A stretch of 64,000 nucleotides of DNA from Clostridium sp. BNL1100 (GTDB lineage Bacteria; Bacillota; Clostridia; Acetivibrionales; DSM-1351): assembly GCF_000244875.1 (NCBI RefSeq), contig NC_016791.1, forward strand, positions 725,501 to 789,500, given 5' to 3'. Both the position numbers and the translations under genes were made by a program. Under the pieces are notes generated by a model. The model did no database searches. It saw nothing but the letters and a program-made list of their open reading frames with translations, and was not told the origin of the DNA. Numbering within the stretch: position 1 is the first letter of the stretch; every line of letters starts with the position of its first letter. Shown here piece after piece: positions 24,459 through 34,641 of the stretch.

Positions 24459-27296
24459 GTGAAAGTAAAAGGTATTTTTTCTGTAAAACGGTTTTGTTTA
24501 ATGATAGTCTTAGCTGCGATTTTCAGCCTGTTCTTTCAGGTAAATCTATATGCTGATGGTGATCCCGGAAATGATGCCACATTGAGTACAGCGTCAACTA
24601 TAAAAGGGGTTACAATAGCAGACTTGGGAATCCCGTCGGGGTCACTGGAGGGTTCTGTTACACCCGGAAAAGTGCTGTTAAATGGGATTCAGGCAGCGGA
24701 CACATCAAATGTAGGAGCGTTCATTACACTATTTGCTCAAAATGCCCCGGGGGCAAAGGTAAAGGCAGTCAAGTATAAAGATGGAACATGGACACACTAC
24801 TTTGAAACGGATGCAGCATATGCAAATGAACCTATATCAAACAATGACTTTTTTATAGTAAAGGTAACATCATCGTACAATACACAAATAAGATACTACA
24901 AAATAATTGTGACAGTTGACGCACAGGCACCACAACTGGGGTACTATCCCATGGAAGGCCAGATTCAAGCCGCAGGAACAAAAAAAGCAGAGGTACTTGT
25001 AAAGGCTGACGATTCGGGGATGATATACTATATAGTTAGTAAATACGCTCCAAAACCTACTGTCGGGCAGATAATGGCAGGAAAAGACGGATATGGTGAC
25101 CCGGCTTATGCCTCGGGCAGTACAACTATAACAGCCAACAAAGAAAAGAGTATTATAATAGATAACCTTCCGGAATACTCTACCACATATGATATCTGGT
25201 TAGTGGCGGTCGATTCAATTGGTAATATGACTGTACCATACAGGACGGATATCAGAACACCCGGAGAAACTGCCGGCAGCGAAGCAAAATTGGACTACAA
25301 GTCTACAATAAAAGGTAACACAATCGGTTATTATAATACTGGAACACCCGCTTCCACTATAGGGAAAATAGTACCCGGATCTGCAGAACTAACTTTGGCT
25401 CAGGCAATTAATGAGACCAATATCTGGCCGTATATCACATCTCTAAGAGCAACCTATGCAGAAGCTGATGTTAAGGCAGTTAAGTATGCAAACGGAGCAT
25501 CAACGGCAAATTTTGAATCAGACCCGGCATATGCAAATGAACCTATAACCAACAACGACTTTTTTATAATTAAGGTGACATCAGAGGATGGTTCTACAGT
25601 AAGCTATTATAAAATTATTGTAAAATCAACACTCTTGACTTACAAACTGCCACAGGTGACAAATGTAACATTAGACGAGACAGGTACAGCCAGATGGGAT
25701 GATCTTGCAAATGAATCAGGCTATGTTGTACAACTATTTAGTGATTGCGGGGAATTAGGTTCACAGATAAATTTGCCATCCGGCACAACCTCCTACAACT
25801 TTTTAACAGCTATGAGAGCAGCAGGGGAAGGCAATTACAACGTAACTGTAATGGGAAAAGGAGACGGTATATCATATACAGACGGACCCTGGTCAACTCA
25901 CTCTGTAGCGCAGACGGTGATTCAACTCTCCACAGTATCTGAGGGTCTCAATTGGGACGGGGACGTGGCAAAGTGGAGCCAAGTACCCTATGCCGTTAGT
26001 TATACCGTTCAGGCCTACAGAGACGGAAAGGCATGGATAGTTCCTGTAACTGTGCCTGCTGAAAAAGCATCAGCAGGATTTGATTTCGGGCCATCAATAA
26101 CTGCTGCGGGACCAGGCAAATATACTTATAAAGTAACGGCAAAGGGAAACAACACACTTATTCTGGATGCGATAGCTGCATCACCGCTATCCAATGAAAA
26201 CATAAAGTTGTCACCAATCAGCAGTACAATATTAAGTACAGCCTCAACAATAAAAGGTGCGACAATCAGCGACCTGGGAGCTCCAAATACTGATCAAAAC
26301 CTTGTAACACCGGGAAAGGTAACCATAAGTGCAACCAGAGCTGCTGATACTTCTAATGCAGGATTATATATAACCTTATTTAAGCCAAACGACCCAAAAT
26401 CAAAGGTGAAGGCAGTTAAGTATGCCAACGGAGCCTCAACGGCAAACTTTGAAAAGGATTTAGCATATACAAACCAGACTATCAAAAATAATGACTTCTT
26501 TTTGATTAAAGTAACAGCGGAGGATAATGTAACAATAAGTTACTACAAAGTTGCCGTAACTGTTGAGGGAACAGTACCTAGCATGGGGTACTATCCTGAC
26601 GCTGGGCCTATACAGGCAGCAGGCACAAAGAAAGTTGAGCTGATTGTAAAAGTCAATCAATCGGGAAGGGTATACTATGTAGTTACAGGGGATGTTGATT
26701 ATTACGATCCGACTCCTACAAAGGAACAGGTATTGGCCGGTAAAAATGGAAGAGGCGGAGCTGGATTAGCTTCGGGCAGTGTACCGATAACAGCTAATTT
26801 AGAGGAGAGAATTATAATAGATAATCTTCCATGGTATTCCACCACGTATAATGTATGGGCAGTGGCTGTTAATGAAGAAGGAAATATGTCTCCACCATAC
26901 AGAACAGAGGTAACAACACCCGGACTGGCAGCAGGCAGTGAGGCTAAATTAGACTACATGTCAACAATAAAAGGAAATGCCATAGGTTATTATAATGTTG
27001 GGACACCTGCATCAACAATAGACGGTGTAACAGCAGGTACAACAGAGCTGACTGGTACGGCTGCGGCAGATGAAACAAATGCCGGATCATATATTACTTT
27101 ATTCAGAGGAACTTATGCAGAAGCAGAAATAAAAGCAGTCAAGTATGCAGAAGGAGCTTCCACACGAAACTTTGAAACAGATGAAGCGTACGCAAACACT
27201 CCTATAGCAAACAATGACTTTTTTATATTAAAAGTAACTTCGGAGGATAAATCCAAGGTAAGCTACTATAAAATCATAGTAACGGTAAAGCCTTGA
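24459..27296 (+). CDS. Large secreted repeat protein (A-B-A / C-C / A-B-A modular layout)
   Basis: A 945-residue exported protein. The GTG at 24459 follows AAAGGGGG; an ATG at 24399 has no site. A signal peptide is present. Four copies of a roughly 110-residue module (A: ends in NNDFFIIKVTSEDxSTVSYYKIIV) alternate with two copies of a Gly/Pro-rich module (B: starts GYYP..GxIQAAGTKK, ends IIIDNLPxYSTTYxxWxVAV) and two fibronectin-III-like modules (C) in the middle. The order is A-B-A-C-C-A-B-A, so an A-B-A block was duplicated around the C pair. No catalytic, sortase or S-layer motif was seen, and no dockerin. It is probably an extracellular adhesive or surface protein. Confidence 0.75.
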   Translation: MKVKGIFSVKRFCLMIVLAAIFSLFFQVNLYADGDPGNDATLSTASTIKGVTIADLGIPSGSLEGSVTPGKVLLNGIQAADTSNVGAFITLFAQNAPGAKVKAVKYKDGTWTHYFETDAAYANEPISNNDFFIVKVTSSYNTQIRYYKIIVTVDAQAPQLGYYPMEGQIQAAGTKKAEVLVKADDSGMIYYIVSKYAPKPTVGQIMAGKDGYGDPAYASGSTTITANKEKSIIIDNLPEYSTTYDIWLVAVDSIGNMTVPYRTDIRTPGETAGSEAKLDYKSTIKGNTIGYYNTGTPASTIGKIVPGSAELTLAQAINETNIWPYITSLRATYAEADVKAVKYANGASTANFESDPAYANEPITNNDFFIIKVTSEDGSTVSYYKIIVKSTLLTYKLPQVTNVTLDETGTARWDDLANESGYVVQLFSDCGELGSQINLPSGTTSYNFLTAMRAAGEGNYNVTVMGKGDGISYTDGPWSTHSVAQTVIQLSTVSEGLNWDGDVAKWSQVPYAVSYTVQAYRDGKAWIVPVTVPAEKASAGFDFGPSITAAGPGKYTYKVTAKGNNTLILDAIAASPLSNENIKLSPISSTILSTASTIKGATISDLGAPNTDQNLVTPGKVTISATRAADTSNAGLYITLFKPNDPKSKVKAVKYANGASTANFEKDLAYTNQTIKNNDFFLIKVTAEDNVTISYYKVAVTVEGTVPSMGYYPDAGPIQAAGTKKVELIVKVNQSGRVYYVVTGDVDYYDPTPTKEQVLAGKNGRGGAGLASGSVPITANLEERIIIDNLPWYSTTYNVWAVAVNEEGNMSPPYRTEVTTPGLAAGSEAKLDYMSTIKGNAIGYYNVGTPASTIDGVTAGTTELTGTAAADETNAGSYITLFRGTYAEAEIKAVKYAEGASTRNFETDEAYANTPIANNDFFILKVTSEDKSKVSYYKIIVTVKP

Positions 27297-27319
27297 TAAT
27301 TTTTAGCAAAGTGGCTTTG

Positions 27320-27344
27320 CAAAAACAGAAAGTTTTTCTGTTTT
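27320..27344 (+). terminator. A/T-rich terminator-like hairpin
   Basis: AAAACAGAAA pairs with TTCTGTTTT downstream of the large repeat protein gene; the stem is A-rich and weak. Confidence 0.4.
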
Positions 27345-27359
27345 AACATCGGTACTCCC

Positions 27360-27610
27360 GTATAAAATTATATCAATGATTGCTTCCAAGATATTTGCAA
27401 GAGTTTCTAGCGGCTCATCATAGGATATTTTACCGTCGCTCACATTCATCTTCCATGATTCATTGTTTCGCTAAAACCTACACGATGATATGCTCCCTGT
27501 CAAGTAGACAGGGAGCATATCATCGTGTAGGTTTCCCGGTAAAATATCCATGTTCGCCTATAAACATCTGCAAATATCTTTAACCAAGCTTCCATTGATA
27601 CAAATTATAC
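27360..27610. repeat. Large imperfect palindrome of about 250 bp
   Basis: The two halves of this gene-free gap are inverted copies. The central arm is a perfect 24-bp stem (CCTACACGATGATATGCTCC... at 27477-27500 with its complement at 27508-27531) around a 7-base loop. Further out, GGATATTTTACC (27423) matches GGTAAAATATCC (27538), AAGATATTTGC (27388) matches GCAAATATCTT (27571), and the outermost GTATAAAATTATATCAATG matches CATTGATACAAATTATAC. The left arm has an extra segment of about 38 bases. No ORF is present. Confidence 0.75.
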
Positions 27611-27664
27611 TCTGAGTACAGGTTAAGAAAGATTTAAATTAATTTTGCAACTGCCTCTAATACT

Positions 27665-29437
27665 TTATTCAGATACCGTTTTCTTTTTGTTTTTTAGAAG
27701 CAGGGCTGCAACCAGTCCTATAATAGCAATAACACCTGCTGTTATAAACATATTTCTGTAGCCTGTGCTTATTGCAGTCTGAAATGTGTTTTCAATATTT
27801 GCTCTTGCGCTTTCAATCTTGTTAAGATAATCCAGTTTCCAATCACTGAAAATTTTATCAAAATTGATTTGTGAAGCAGCCCCTTTAGGTGCTGATGACA
27901 TTGCAGCAAGTATTTTGTCCTTGATTGTTGGTATTACTTTATCAAGCATATTTGAGGAAAAATCTTTCAGAACATCTACAACATTAGTAACATCAGCTGA
28001 TTTTAGTTTTTCTATGGCATTGCTTGAAATACCGCCTCCGCTTGTCATCTTGGACATGTCAAAGTATCCCGATACATACTGGGAACCGGGGAACGTAGGT
28101 GCGGTTGGTTCAGGCATTACTGCCATTACTTTACCCTGAACACTCTTACCGGCTTCAGCTATAAAGTTAATCATTATATTTGGAGAAACGGCAATTCCGA
28201 TTGACCTTACCAAAGACAAGGTGGATAACGCTGAAGCGGATTCACTTTCACTGACAAATGACAGCATAAGGTAATTAAGCGGAGTACCCATGGTGAAACC
28301 CATACCAAAACCTACAAAAACAAGTCCTATCATTATTGAAACAAAGCTTGGGTAAGCTGTAGTAAAAAACGCCAGGAATAAAGTTCCAAAGGCGGTACAA
28401 ATCATACCGAGAACTGTTACGAGCTTAGCAGAGTACTTGTCAATGAATTTTCCACCAAGTGGTGCACTGATGCCTGCGAAAACCGACATTAATGTAACCA
28501 GATATCCGCCGTTTCCTGTCTTAATCTTTAGAATGTTTTCAGCAAATTGAGGGATAAAAACAACCCCCATAAGGCCAACACCTGTTATAAAACCCAGAAT
28601 AAGAGTTAAAAGAATCTGACGTTCCTTAAAATATCTCAGGTTTAAAATAGGATCCTCCGCTTTAGTTTCTATGAGGATAAACAAAGGTAAAGAGATGATA
28701 AATAAAATCAGGAACGGATAAACATCCAAATCCCTTATACTTTGAGTAAAGTGGAAGTAATCCAGGTTTGTAAGGGCATACATAAGGCTTAAAATCATAA
28801 TACTCAGTACCAGACTGCCTTTTAAATCCATCTTTTTCCCGGTGTCGCCCAGATTCTCATTAAGATTATAGCTTAATGCCAGAATTAACAAGCTTATAGG
28901 AATGTTTATAAAGAATATCCATCCCCAATGGTCAACTCCTGCAATATCCAAAATGGATGAACCCATGGTAGGTCCAAGGATTGTGGCAATACCATAAACT
29001 CCTCCTACAAAACCCAGTGCTGTTCCTCTTTTTTCAGGAGGAAAGCTGTTCCCTATAAAAGCATTTGCTATAGGCATTATTCCGCCTCCGCCGATAGCCT
29101 GAATAACTCTTGCTATAAGGAAAAATGTGAAATTCCCATAAAAATTTGATAAGCCGCATAGAAAGGAACCAACCGCAAAAACAATTATGCTGGTCAGATA
29201 GACCTTCTTACGCCCATACCTGTCTGATAGCTTACTAACTATCGGCATAGCTACTGCATATGCCAAAGTGTAAATGGTAACCATCCAGACACTTAAAGAC
29301 TCGCTGATACCAAAGCTGTTTTTAATTACAGTTCTCGCCGGGGAGACAATACCGCTGTCTATAGCCCCCATAAAAATACCCAACAAAAAAATTGCCAGTA
29401 CAACAATTCTTTTTTTATTGTCGTTCTTAGTATTCAT
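27665..29437 (-). CDS. MFS drug-efflux permease, DHA2 (14-TMS) family
   Basis: A 590-residue multi-drug efflux-like transporter with 14 predicted membrane segments. The motif A-like loop is KLSDRYGRKKVYL and motif C-like is GPTMGSSI. The C-terminal region before the last helix is long and soluble (about 440-560), which is unusual for EmrB-type proteins. The ATG at 29437 follows AAAGGGG. A TetR gene precedes it on the same strand, 45 bases upstream, and a palindromic operator candidate lies in between. The substrate is unknown. Confidence 0.88.
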   Translation of the reverse strand: MNTKNDNKKRIVVLAIFLLGIFMGAIDSGIVSPARTVIKNSFGISESLSVWMVTIYTLAYAVAMPIVSKLSDRYGRKKVYLTSIIVFAVGSFLCGLSNFYGNFTFFLIARVIQAIGGGGIMPIANAFIGNSFPPEKRGTALGFVGGVYGIATILGPTMGSSILDIAGVDHWGWIFFINIPISLLILALSYNLNENLGDTGKKMDLKGSLVLSIMILSLMYALTNLDYFHFTQSIRDLDVYPFLILFIISLPLFILIETKAEDPILNLRYFKERQILLTLILGFITGVGLMGVVFIPQFAENILKIKTGNGGYLVTLMSVFAGISAPLGGKFIDKYSAKLVTVLGMICTAFGTLFLAFFTTAYPSFVSIMIGLVFVGFGMGFTMGTPLNYLMLSFVSESESASALSTLSLVRSIGIAVSPNIMINFIAEAGKSVQGKVMAVMPEPTAPTFPGSQYVSGYFDMSKMTSGGGISSNAIEKLKSADVTNVVDVLKDFSSNMLDKVIPTIKDKILAAMSSAPKGAASQINFDKIFSDWKLDYLNKIESARANIENTFQTAISTGYRNMFITAGVIAIIGLVAALLLKNKKKTVSE

Positions 29438-29451
29438 TTTTTTCCCCTTTC

Positions 29452-29464
29452 TGAACATTGTTCA
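29452..29464. promoter_or_regulatory. TetR operator candidate 2
   Basis: Perfect palindrome TGAAC-ATT-GTTCA in the gap between the TetR and MFS genes. It matches the palindrome in the TetR leader at all but the central three bases. Confidence 0.55.
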
Positions 29465-29482
29465 CTTAATATTAAAAAAATT

Positions 29483-30013
29483 TTAAATATTCATATGACT
29501 ATACAATTCGTCAAATGATATATACTTGGTTTTGCTTAGGTATATCAAGTTTGAGACAATAAAATGAGACAAACTGTGCGGTGAAAGCATCGATTTTATT
29601 GTTCCGTTTGACTTTTCAATATTTAAAATTCCTTCAACCATGGTATATAGATCTTTCATATCATCGTCTCTTTCAGGACTGTAGCCTTTAAGCATTGAAA
29701 TTTCGTAGAAAATGGAAAGATACTTATCTACAAAGCCATCCAGATAAATGTATATCTCTCTGATTTTATCCTTTAGGGGTACATTTAAAGATTTAAGGTT
29801 TTCCGACAATGCTATAATCTTTCTCCAGTCGTCCATAAATATTTCATGTACAAACTTTTCTTTGTTTTCAAAGTAGTTGTAAAAGGTACCTATACCGATA
29901 CCGCAATTTTTGGCAATATCCCGTATGTTCAGTTCCTTGTAGCTCTTTTCAATAAGAGTTTTTCTGCCTTCCAATATTAAGTTTTCCTTTATATTCTCAA
30001 TTATCTTTGGCAC
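29483..30013 (-). CDS. TetR-family repressor of the adjacent MFS pump
   Basis: A 176-residue regulator starting at GTG 30013, which follows AAAGGTGAT; an upstream ATG at 30043 (plus 10 residues) is also possible and overlaps the operator. The N-terminal HTH is IRDIAKNCGIGIGTFYNYFENKEKFVHEIF, typical of TetR. The C-terminal region should be the ligand-binding dimer domain. It precedes the MFS gene on the same strand, so it most likely autoregulates and represses the efflux pump. Confidence 0.85.
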   Translation of the reverse strand: MPKIIENIKENLILEGRKTLIEKSYKELNIRDIAKNCGIGIGTFYNYFENKEKFVHEIFMDDWRKIIALSENLKSLNVPLKDKIREIYIYLDGFVDKYLSIFYEISMLKGYSPERDDDMKDLYTMVEGILNIEKSNGTIKSMLSPHSLSHFIVSNLIYLSKTKYISFDELYSHMNI

Positions 30014-30026
30014 ATAATCACCTTTT

Positions 30027-30045
30027 ATATGAACGATGTTCATAT
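30027..30045. promoter_or_regulatory. TetR operator candidate 1
   Basis: A 19-base perfect palindrome (TATGAAC-GAT-GTTCATA core) in the leader of the TetR gene. Further upstream, two inverted ACCGGGT half-sites (30051-30058 and about 30105-30113) form a second possible site. Confidence 0.6.
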
Positions 30046-30183
30046 TATAACACCCGGTAGAAAAAAATAAAAGTTTAAAATTGCACAAAATTAATGTTAA
30101 TTAACCGGGTATAACTTATTGTATTGCAGGAAATTCATTTTAATACATAGAATATGTGTAGTAGAAAGGGGATGAGAACATAA

Positions 30184-30549
30184 GTGGAGCAAATAAACGA
30201 AAAATACCCGGAAAAGCCCTGGGAGCTTAAACCATGTAATTTTGAAGATTTGGAAAACAAAACAAGGCAAATGATGGGTAATGAATACTGGGAGAAAAAC
30301 AAAGAAGATTTAATAGAAAAGTGGAAGGAATCCGTAAACATAGAAAACAAAAGGATAAAACTGCTGCGTTTTCTCTCTGAAAAGGATAAGGTTACCTTAA
30401 ATGAAATTTATGAGGCTATGGGAGAAAATAATACAAACGAAGTTCTTAAAATATTGGCAGTCATGAAATTTCAAAAACTTATAGAAGGTATTGATAATAG
30501 GTTAATTACGATTAGTGACCTCGGAAAAGAATATTTAAAAAATTCCTAA
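30184..30549 (+). CDS. Hypothetical small protein
   Basis: A 121-residue soluble protein without a recognised family. The second half (KRIKLLRFLSEKDKVTLNEIYEAMGENNTNEVLKILAVMKFQKLIEG) looks like a winged-helix or MarR/ArsR-like unit, so a nucleic-acid-binding role is possible. The start is GTG 30184 after GAAAGGGG. It is followed by a clear terminator and is divergent from the TetR gene, so it may share the regulatory region. Confidence 0.6.
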   Translation: MEQINEKYPEKPWELKPCNFEDLENKTRQMMGNEYWEKNKEDLIEKWKESVNIENKRIKLLRFLSEKDKVTLNEIYEAMGENNTNEVLKILAVMKFQKLIEGIDNRLITISDLGKEYLKNS

Positions 30550-30583
30550 AGAAGAGCCAAATGGTTCTTCTTTATTTTTTATG
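30548..30583 (+). terminator. Rho-independent terminator
   Basis: AAAGAAGAGCC pairs with GGTTCTTCTTT around AAAT, followed by a T-rich tract. Confidence 0.8.
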
Positions 30584-31057
30584 GTTAACGATAAATTTGG
30601 AATATATAGTTGAATAACTTGATTTTAATTTAAAAATCATTTACAATATAAACATTAAATGGCAAATAATTCATTAGTTTGGCAAATATATTATTTATTA
30701 TAAACTTTTCAAAAAAATGTAATATGAAATATCGAATAAATACTTTTTTTGTTTTATTATAGTACAAAAGCCAAATGTCTTAGTTTTAGACATACCTTAT
30801 AAGCATAAAAGAACTAGTACAAGCTCGGATAGATATAGAAGAGAATGTATCATCAGATAAGATTATTTAAATGCCTTATGTTCATAGCTTTTTAAAGTAC
30901 AACAATGGTACAACTTTATATTAATTGCAATATGATGTATTAAAGTTTTATAAAGTTACAAAAAGAACACCAAGGATGGGAGGTTTGAAATAATCTATTT
31001 AGGTAAGAGTTTAGAGTACTATATTTTAATCTTAATTAGGGGGGCGTGTACTAAAAA
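30584..31057. other. Gene-free A/T-rich region upstream of the chemoreceptor
   Basis: About 470 bases with no credible ORF. I see A/T-rich sequence and the GGGGGG ribosome-like site before the chemoreceptor ATG, but no recognised riboswitch or clear palindrome. Its length suggests a long leader. Confidence 0.5.
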
Positions 31058-33100
31058 ATGAAAATAAAATCAAAAATATACATTATATTTTCAGCACTAA
31101 TTATATCTTATTTGATCGGGGCCATTGTGTTTCTTGGCATATCAAACGGCATATTAGAGGACAACTTCAATAGTCTCACAAATACTTTAAATAAAGATGC
31201 AAATCAAAAGGTAAAAGGTCAATTAGAAAACATAACAAGTCAAATAAGCTTGAGTATAGAATCAATAGAAAACCAGGTTGATGAATCAATGCTCAATGCT
31301 GCTTATGCACTTCAAGAAATGGATTCTCAGAAAACACTTACAGACAGCGAGCTTGATGCAATTGGCAAGAAGCTGGGAATGAGCGATCTGTACTTGACAG
31401 ACCAAAATGGCGTATTTATAGCTTCAACCGAAAAAGCTGCAAAAGGGTTATCGTTGTTTTCCATATGGGAAGGATATAAAGACCTTCTCAACGGAAAAGC
31501 GCAGATATTACCGTCTACTTTAAAAATTAAAGAAGAAACAGGACAAATATTCAAATTTACGGCAATACCTAGAAGTGGTAATAAAGGTATTATTGAAACT
31601 GCATGTGAATCCGGTGTTGTAGAAAAGGCACTAAGCATGTATGTTGACAATAGCAACAGCAACGGAATTAACTCAATTCAGATAGTTGACAGTGCAGGGG
31701 TAGCCCTGACACAGAACCTTAAGCAGGGAACCAAGGCGGAATGGCCTAAAGGCAAAAAAGTCGAGAATAATTATGTAAAGCAAGTTTTTAAAGATGGAAA
31801 AGCCGTAATTAATATTAGCGGCAAAAACGGTGATATTTATGCTCCTGTCAAATTCGGAAGCGAAATCAGATATGTAATGCATGTTAAACTGGACACCACA
31901 ATCTACTACAGCAGTGTAAGCCTTGCAAAACAGAGTCTGAATTCCACCGAAAAAAAGGTCAGTTCAAATCTTATAGTATACACTCTTGTTTCATTCCTTG
32001 TACTATTATTTTTCCTATTAATGCTTTTCCAATACTTGAGATTTGTACTTAAATCGTTGAATAAATTTGCAAATGTCCTGAAATCCATGGGTAAGAGTAA
32101 AACCAATACACTGGAAACCGTTAATGTAAAAGAGGCCGAACTCAATGAAATTCAGGATGGCATAAATGTTGTTACAAAAAGCTATGAGGAAATTATTAAA
32201 ACCATTAAAACTAGTATTGGTAATGTGTCAGGCTTGCAACAAGAGTACAGTAAAAATATGAACCATGCATTTGATACTATAAAACAGATTTCACAGGCTT
32301 CAGGTGAAATGGCAGCCAATAACGAGAAGGAAATGAAGCATGTAGACGAAATTACAAAGGTTATGGGAACCATGATTAATACCTTGAATAACGTAAACAG
32401 TGCTACACATTCTCTTAAGGATATGTCCAACAAGACTCATGAGTATGTAAATACAAGTGATGAGGGTCTGAGTAAAATAACAAATGCTATGGAAAGAGTT
32501 GAAACGGAAGTTATAAACAGTCACGAAAGTATAAAGCAGCTGATTAACAGTTCAAACGAAATAAGTGGAATTGTTGAGTTTATAAACAGCGTGACTTCAC
32601 AAACAAATCTGCTGGCACTTAATGCAGCGATAGAGGCAGCAAGAGCAGGAGAAGCAGGAAGAGGCTTTGCGGTAGTTGCCGAACAGATAAGAAAGCTGGC
32701 AAATGACAGCTCCGAAGCGACCAGCAGGATAGTCGAAATATTAGGTAACATTAAAAAGGACATACAATCCACTACCGAGGGTAACGAAAAACAGATTGTT
32801 GTTATAAATGACAGTAAGTCTGAAATTGACTCGGCAAAGATTGCATTAAAAGGACTGATTGATTTCACTATCAAATCAAGAGAGCAGGTTGAAGAGGTTA
32901 CAAACAATGTGGAACTTCTCAGACAAAATGAGAAAACAGTGGAAGAGGTTGTAGAAGTAGTTAACCAGGCTATTGAGTCTAATGCCGCAAGCAGTGAAGA
33001 ACTACAGGCTACAATAGAAAACCTTCTTGGTTCTATGGAATATCTGTCAACATCTCAAAACAGTATAACATCTGAGTTGAAAACACTGGATAAACTATAA
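31058..33100 (+). CDS. Methyl-accepting chemotaxis protein
   Basis: A 680-residue receptor with an N-terminal membrane segment (residues 4-28), an extracellular sensor region of about 270 residues with a Cache-like look ([20 protein letters not shown]), a second membrane segment (about 304-330) and a long cytoplasmic coiled coil. The signalling hairpin tip is [35 protein letters not shown], the classic CheA/CheW contact. HAMP-like linker is poorly recognisable. Ligand unknown. A strong terminator follows. Confidence 0.93.
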   Translation: MKIKSKIYIIFSALIISYLIGAIVFLGISNGILEDNFNSLTNTLNKDANQKVKGQLENITSQISLSIESIENQVDESMLNAAYALQEMDSQKTLTDSELDAIGKKLGMSDLYLTDQNGVFIASTEKAAKGLSLFSIWEGYKDLLNGKAQILPSTLKIKEETGQIFKFTAIPRSGNKGIIETACESGVVEKALSMYVDNSNSNGINSIQIVDSAGVALTQNLKQGTKAEWPKGKKVENNYVKQVFKDGKAVINISGKNGDIYAPVKFGSEIRYVMHVKLDTTIYYSSVSLAKQSLNSTEKKVSSNLIVYTLVSFLVLLFFLLMLFQYLRFVLKSLNKFANVLKSMGKSKTNTLETVNVKEAELNEIQDGINVVTKSYEEIIKTIKTSIGNVSGLQQEYSKNMNHAFDTIKQISQASGEMAANNEKEMKHVDEITKVMGTMINTLNNVNSATHSLKDMSNKTHEYVNTSDEGLSKITNAMERVETEVINSHESIKQLINSSNEISGIVEFINSVTSQTNLLALNAAIEAARAGEAGRGFAVVAEQIRKLANDSSEATSRIVEILGNIKKDIQSTTEGNEKQIVVINDSKSEIDSAKIALKGLIDFTIKSREQVEEVTNNVELLRQNEKTVEEVVEVVNQAIESNAASSEELQATIENLLGSMEYLSTSQNSITSELKTLDKL

Positions 33101-33122
33101 AATAATATAAAAAATATACTTT

Positions 33123-33166
33123 AAGGCTGTGAGTGAACCTTGGTTCATACACAGCCTTTTTCTTGG
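33123..33166 (+). terminator. Rho-independent terminator
   Basis: AAGGCTGTGAGTGAACC pairs with GGTTCATACACAGCCTT, then T-rich sequence. Confidence 0.85.
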
Positions 33167-33257
33167 CCTTTTCACTACTGGAATATATTTTAAATAAATA
33201 AGGTTTGATGTAAAATAGATATAAAATGCAAAATAAAAATTTAGGAGGATATTTATT

Positions 33258-34391
33258 TTGGATAAATCAATATTAGCAGATTATCTGAATTCACTGGAAG
33301 CAAAAGGTATACCCGGCTGTGACTGTGTTATTTTTCACAATCACAAGACGGTTTTCCGCCACACTACCGGTTTCGCAGACGCAAAAAAAACAAAGCCCTT
33401 AACTTCTGCAAATACATACTGGTTATTTTCGGCAACAAAGCTTATAACATGCACTGCGGTTATGCAGCTTGTTGAAAAAGGGAGAATTTCATTGGATGCT
33501 CCCGTAGCTGATTACCTGCCGGAATACAAACATTTAAATGTAAAGTGCGGCTCTGAAGTGGCACCTGCTAAAAATACACTTACTATCAGACATCTTCTTT
33601 CCATGCAAAGCGGGTTAAACTACAACCTTCAGGCTCCATCCATCGTGAAGGTGCTTAAGGATACAAAAAATGAAGCTACTACGAGAGAAGTTATACGGGA
33701 ATTGGCAAAAGAACCTTTAGAATTCGAACCCGGTACCCATTTTCTGTACAGCCTTAGCCATGATGTACTTGGGGCAGTTATTGAAGCAGCTTCCGGACAA
33801 AAGTTCGGTGAATATCTGGATGAACATATACTAAAACCACTTGGGATGAAAAATACCGGCTTTGAATTAACACCTGACAGAGAGGCAAATATGTCTGAAC
33901 AGTTTGAATTCGATATGGATACTATGACATCAAAACCCATGTCCTTAGTCAACTGCTATAAGCTTTCTAATAAATATGAAAGCGGAGGGGCCGGTCTGAT
34001 ATCGACAGCAGACGATTATATCCTGTTTTTAGATGCAATGTGTAACGATGGGGTGAGCGCAGATGGATACAGAGTGCTTACAAGAGAGTCTATAGATTTG
34101 ATGCGTAAGGATCAGATGAACGACATTTCTAAAAAGGATTTTGATGAATTTGGCAGAATAGGATACAGTTATGGACTTGGTGTACGTACTCTTATTGAAA
34201 GGGAAAAGTCAGGAGTTAAAAGCCCCATTGGAGAATTTGGTTGGGATGGTGCTGCAGGAGCCTATGCAGTAATTGATGTTGAAAACAATCTTGCTATTTT
34301 TTATGTACAGCATGTACGTAACTGTGGTTATGCATACTCAGATATTCATCCAAAGATCCGAGATCTTTCCTACGAAATGTTAGGGTTATAA
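33258..34391 (+). CDS. Serine beta-lactamase-fold hydrolase
   Basis: A 377-residue class C-like / esterase-family hydrolase. The catalytic SxxK is SATK (in YWLFSATKLITC). The second motif is YSL (LYSLSHDVLGAVIE) instead of YSN. The third motif region is WDGAAGAYAVID. No signal peptide is evident, so it may be cytosolic. Such proteins are often esterases or D-aminopeptidases rather than drug-resistance enzymes. TTG 33258 follows AGGAGG. A terminator with stem ending in T6 follows. Confidence 0.8.
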   Translation: MDKSILADYLNSLEAKGIPGCDCVIFHNHKTVFRHTTGFADAKKTKPLTSANTYWLFSATKLITCTAVMQLVEKGRISLDAPVADYLPEYKHLNVKCGSEVAPAKNTLTIRHLLSMQSGLNYNLQAPSIVKVLKDTKNEATTREVIRELAKEPLEFEPGTHFLYSLSHDVLGAVIEAASGQKFGEYLDEHILKPLGMKNTGFELTPDREANMSEQFEFDMDTMTSKPMSLVNCYKLSNKYESGGAGLISTADDYILFLDAMCNDGVSADGYRVLTRESIDLMRKDQMNDISKKDFDEFGRIGYSYGLGVRTLIEREKSGVKSPIGEFGWDGAAGAYAVIDVENNLAIFYVQHVRNCGYAYSDIHPKIRDLSYEMLGL

Positions 34392-34410
34392 ATAAATTAG
34401 TTATTTAGAT

Positions 34411-34468
34411 AAGCATATTAGCCATAAAAACTACACAAAAGTGTAAGTGGCTAATATGCTTTTTTTAT
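34411..34468 (+). terminator. Rho-independent terminator
   Basis: AAGCATATTAGCCA pairs with TGGCTAATATGCTT, enclosing an inner CTACAC/GTGTAAG stem, then T7. Confidence 0.85.
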
Positions 34469-34641
34469 CCGATTACAGAATTAATACATTATGTTAATTA
34501 TTAAGTTAATCTGGTTAATATTATTAAAAAACTGGTAAACATAACCATTATCACCTTTTATATTGTAGGTATGGTAATATAAGTATATTACATTATAAGT
34601 TTTTTGCCGATTTAAAAACTGAATACAGGGGGGATATATGT

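Noticed and set aside
30584-31057. Cyclic-di-GMP riboswitch before the chemoreceptor
   Set aside because: No conserved core motif was found in the leader by eye.
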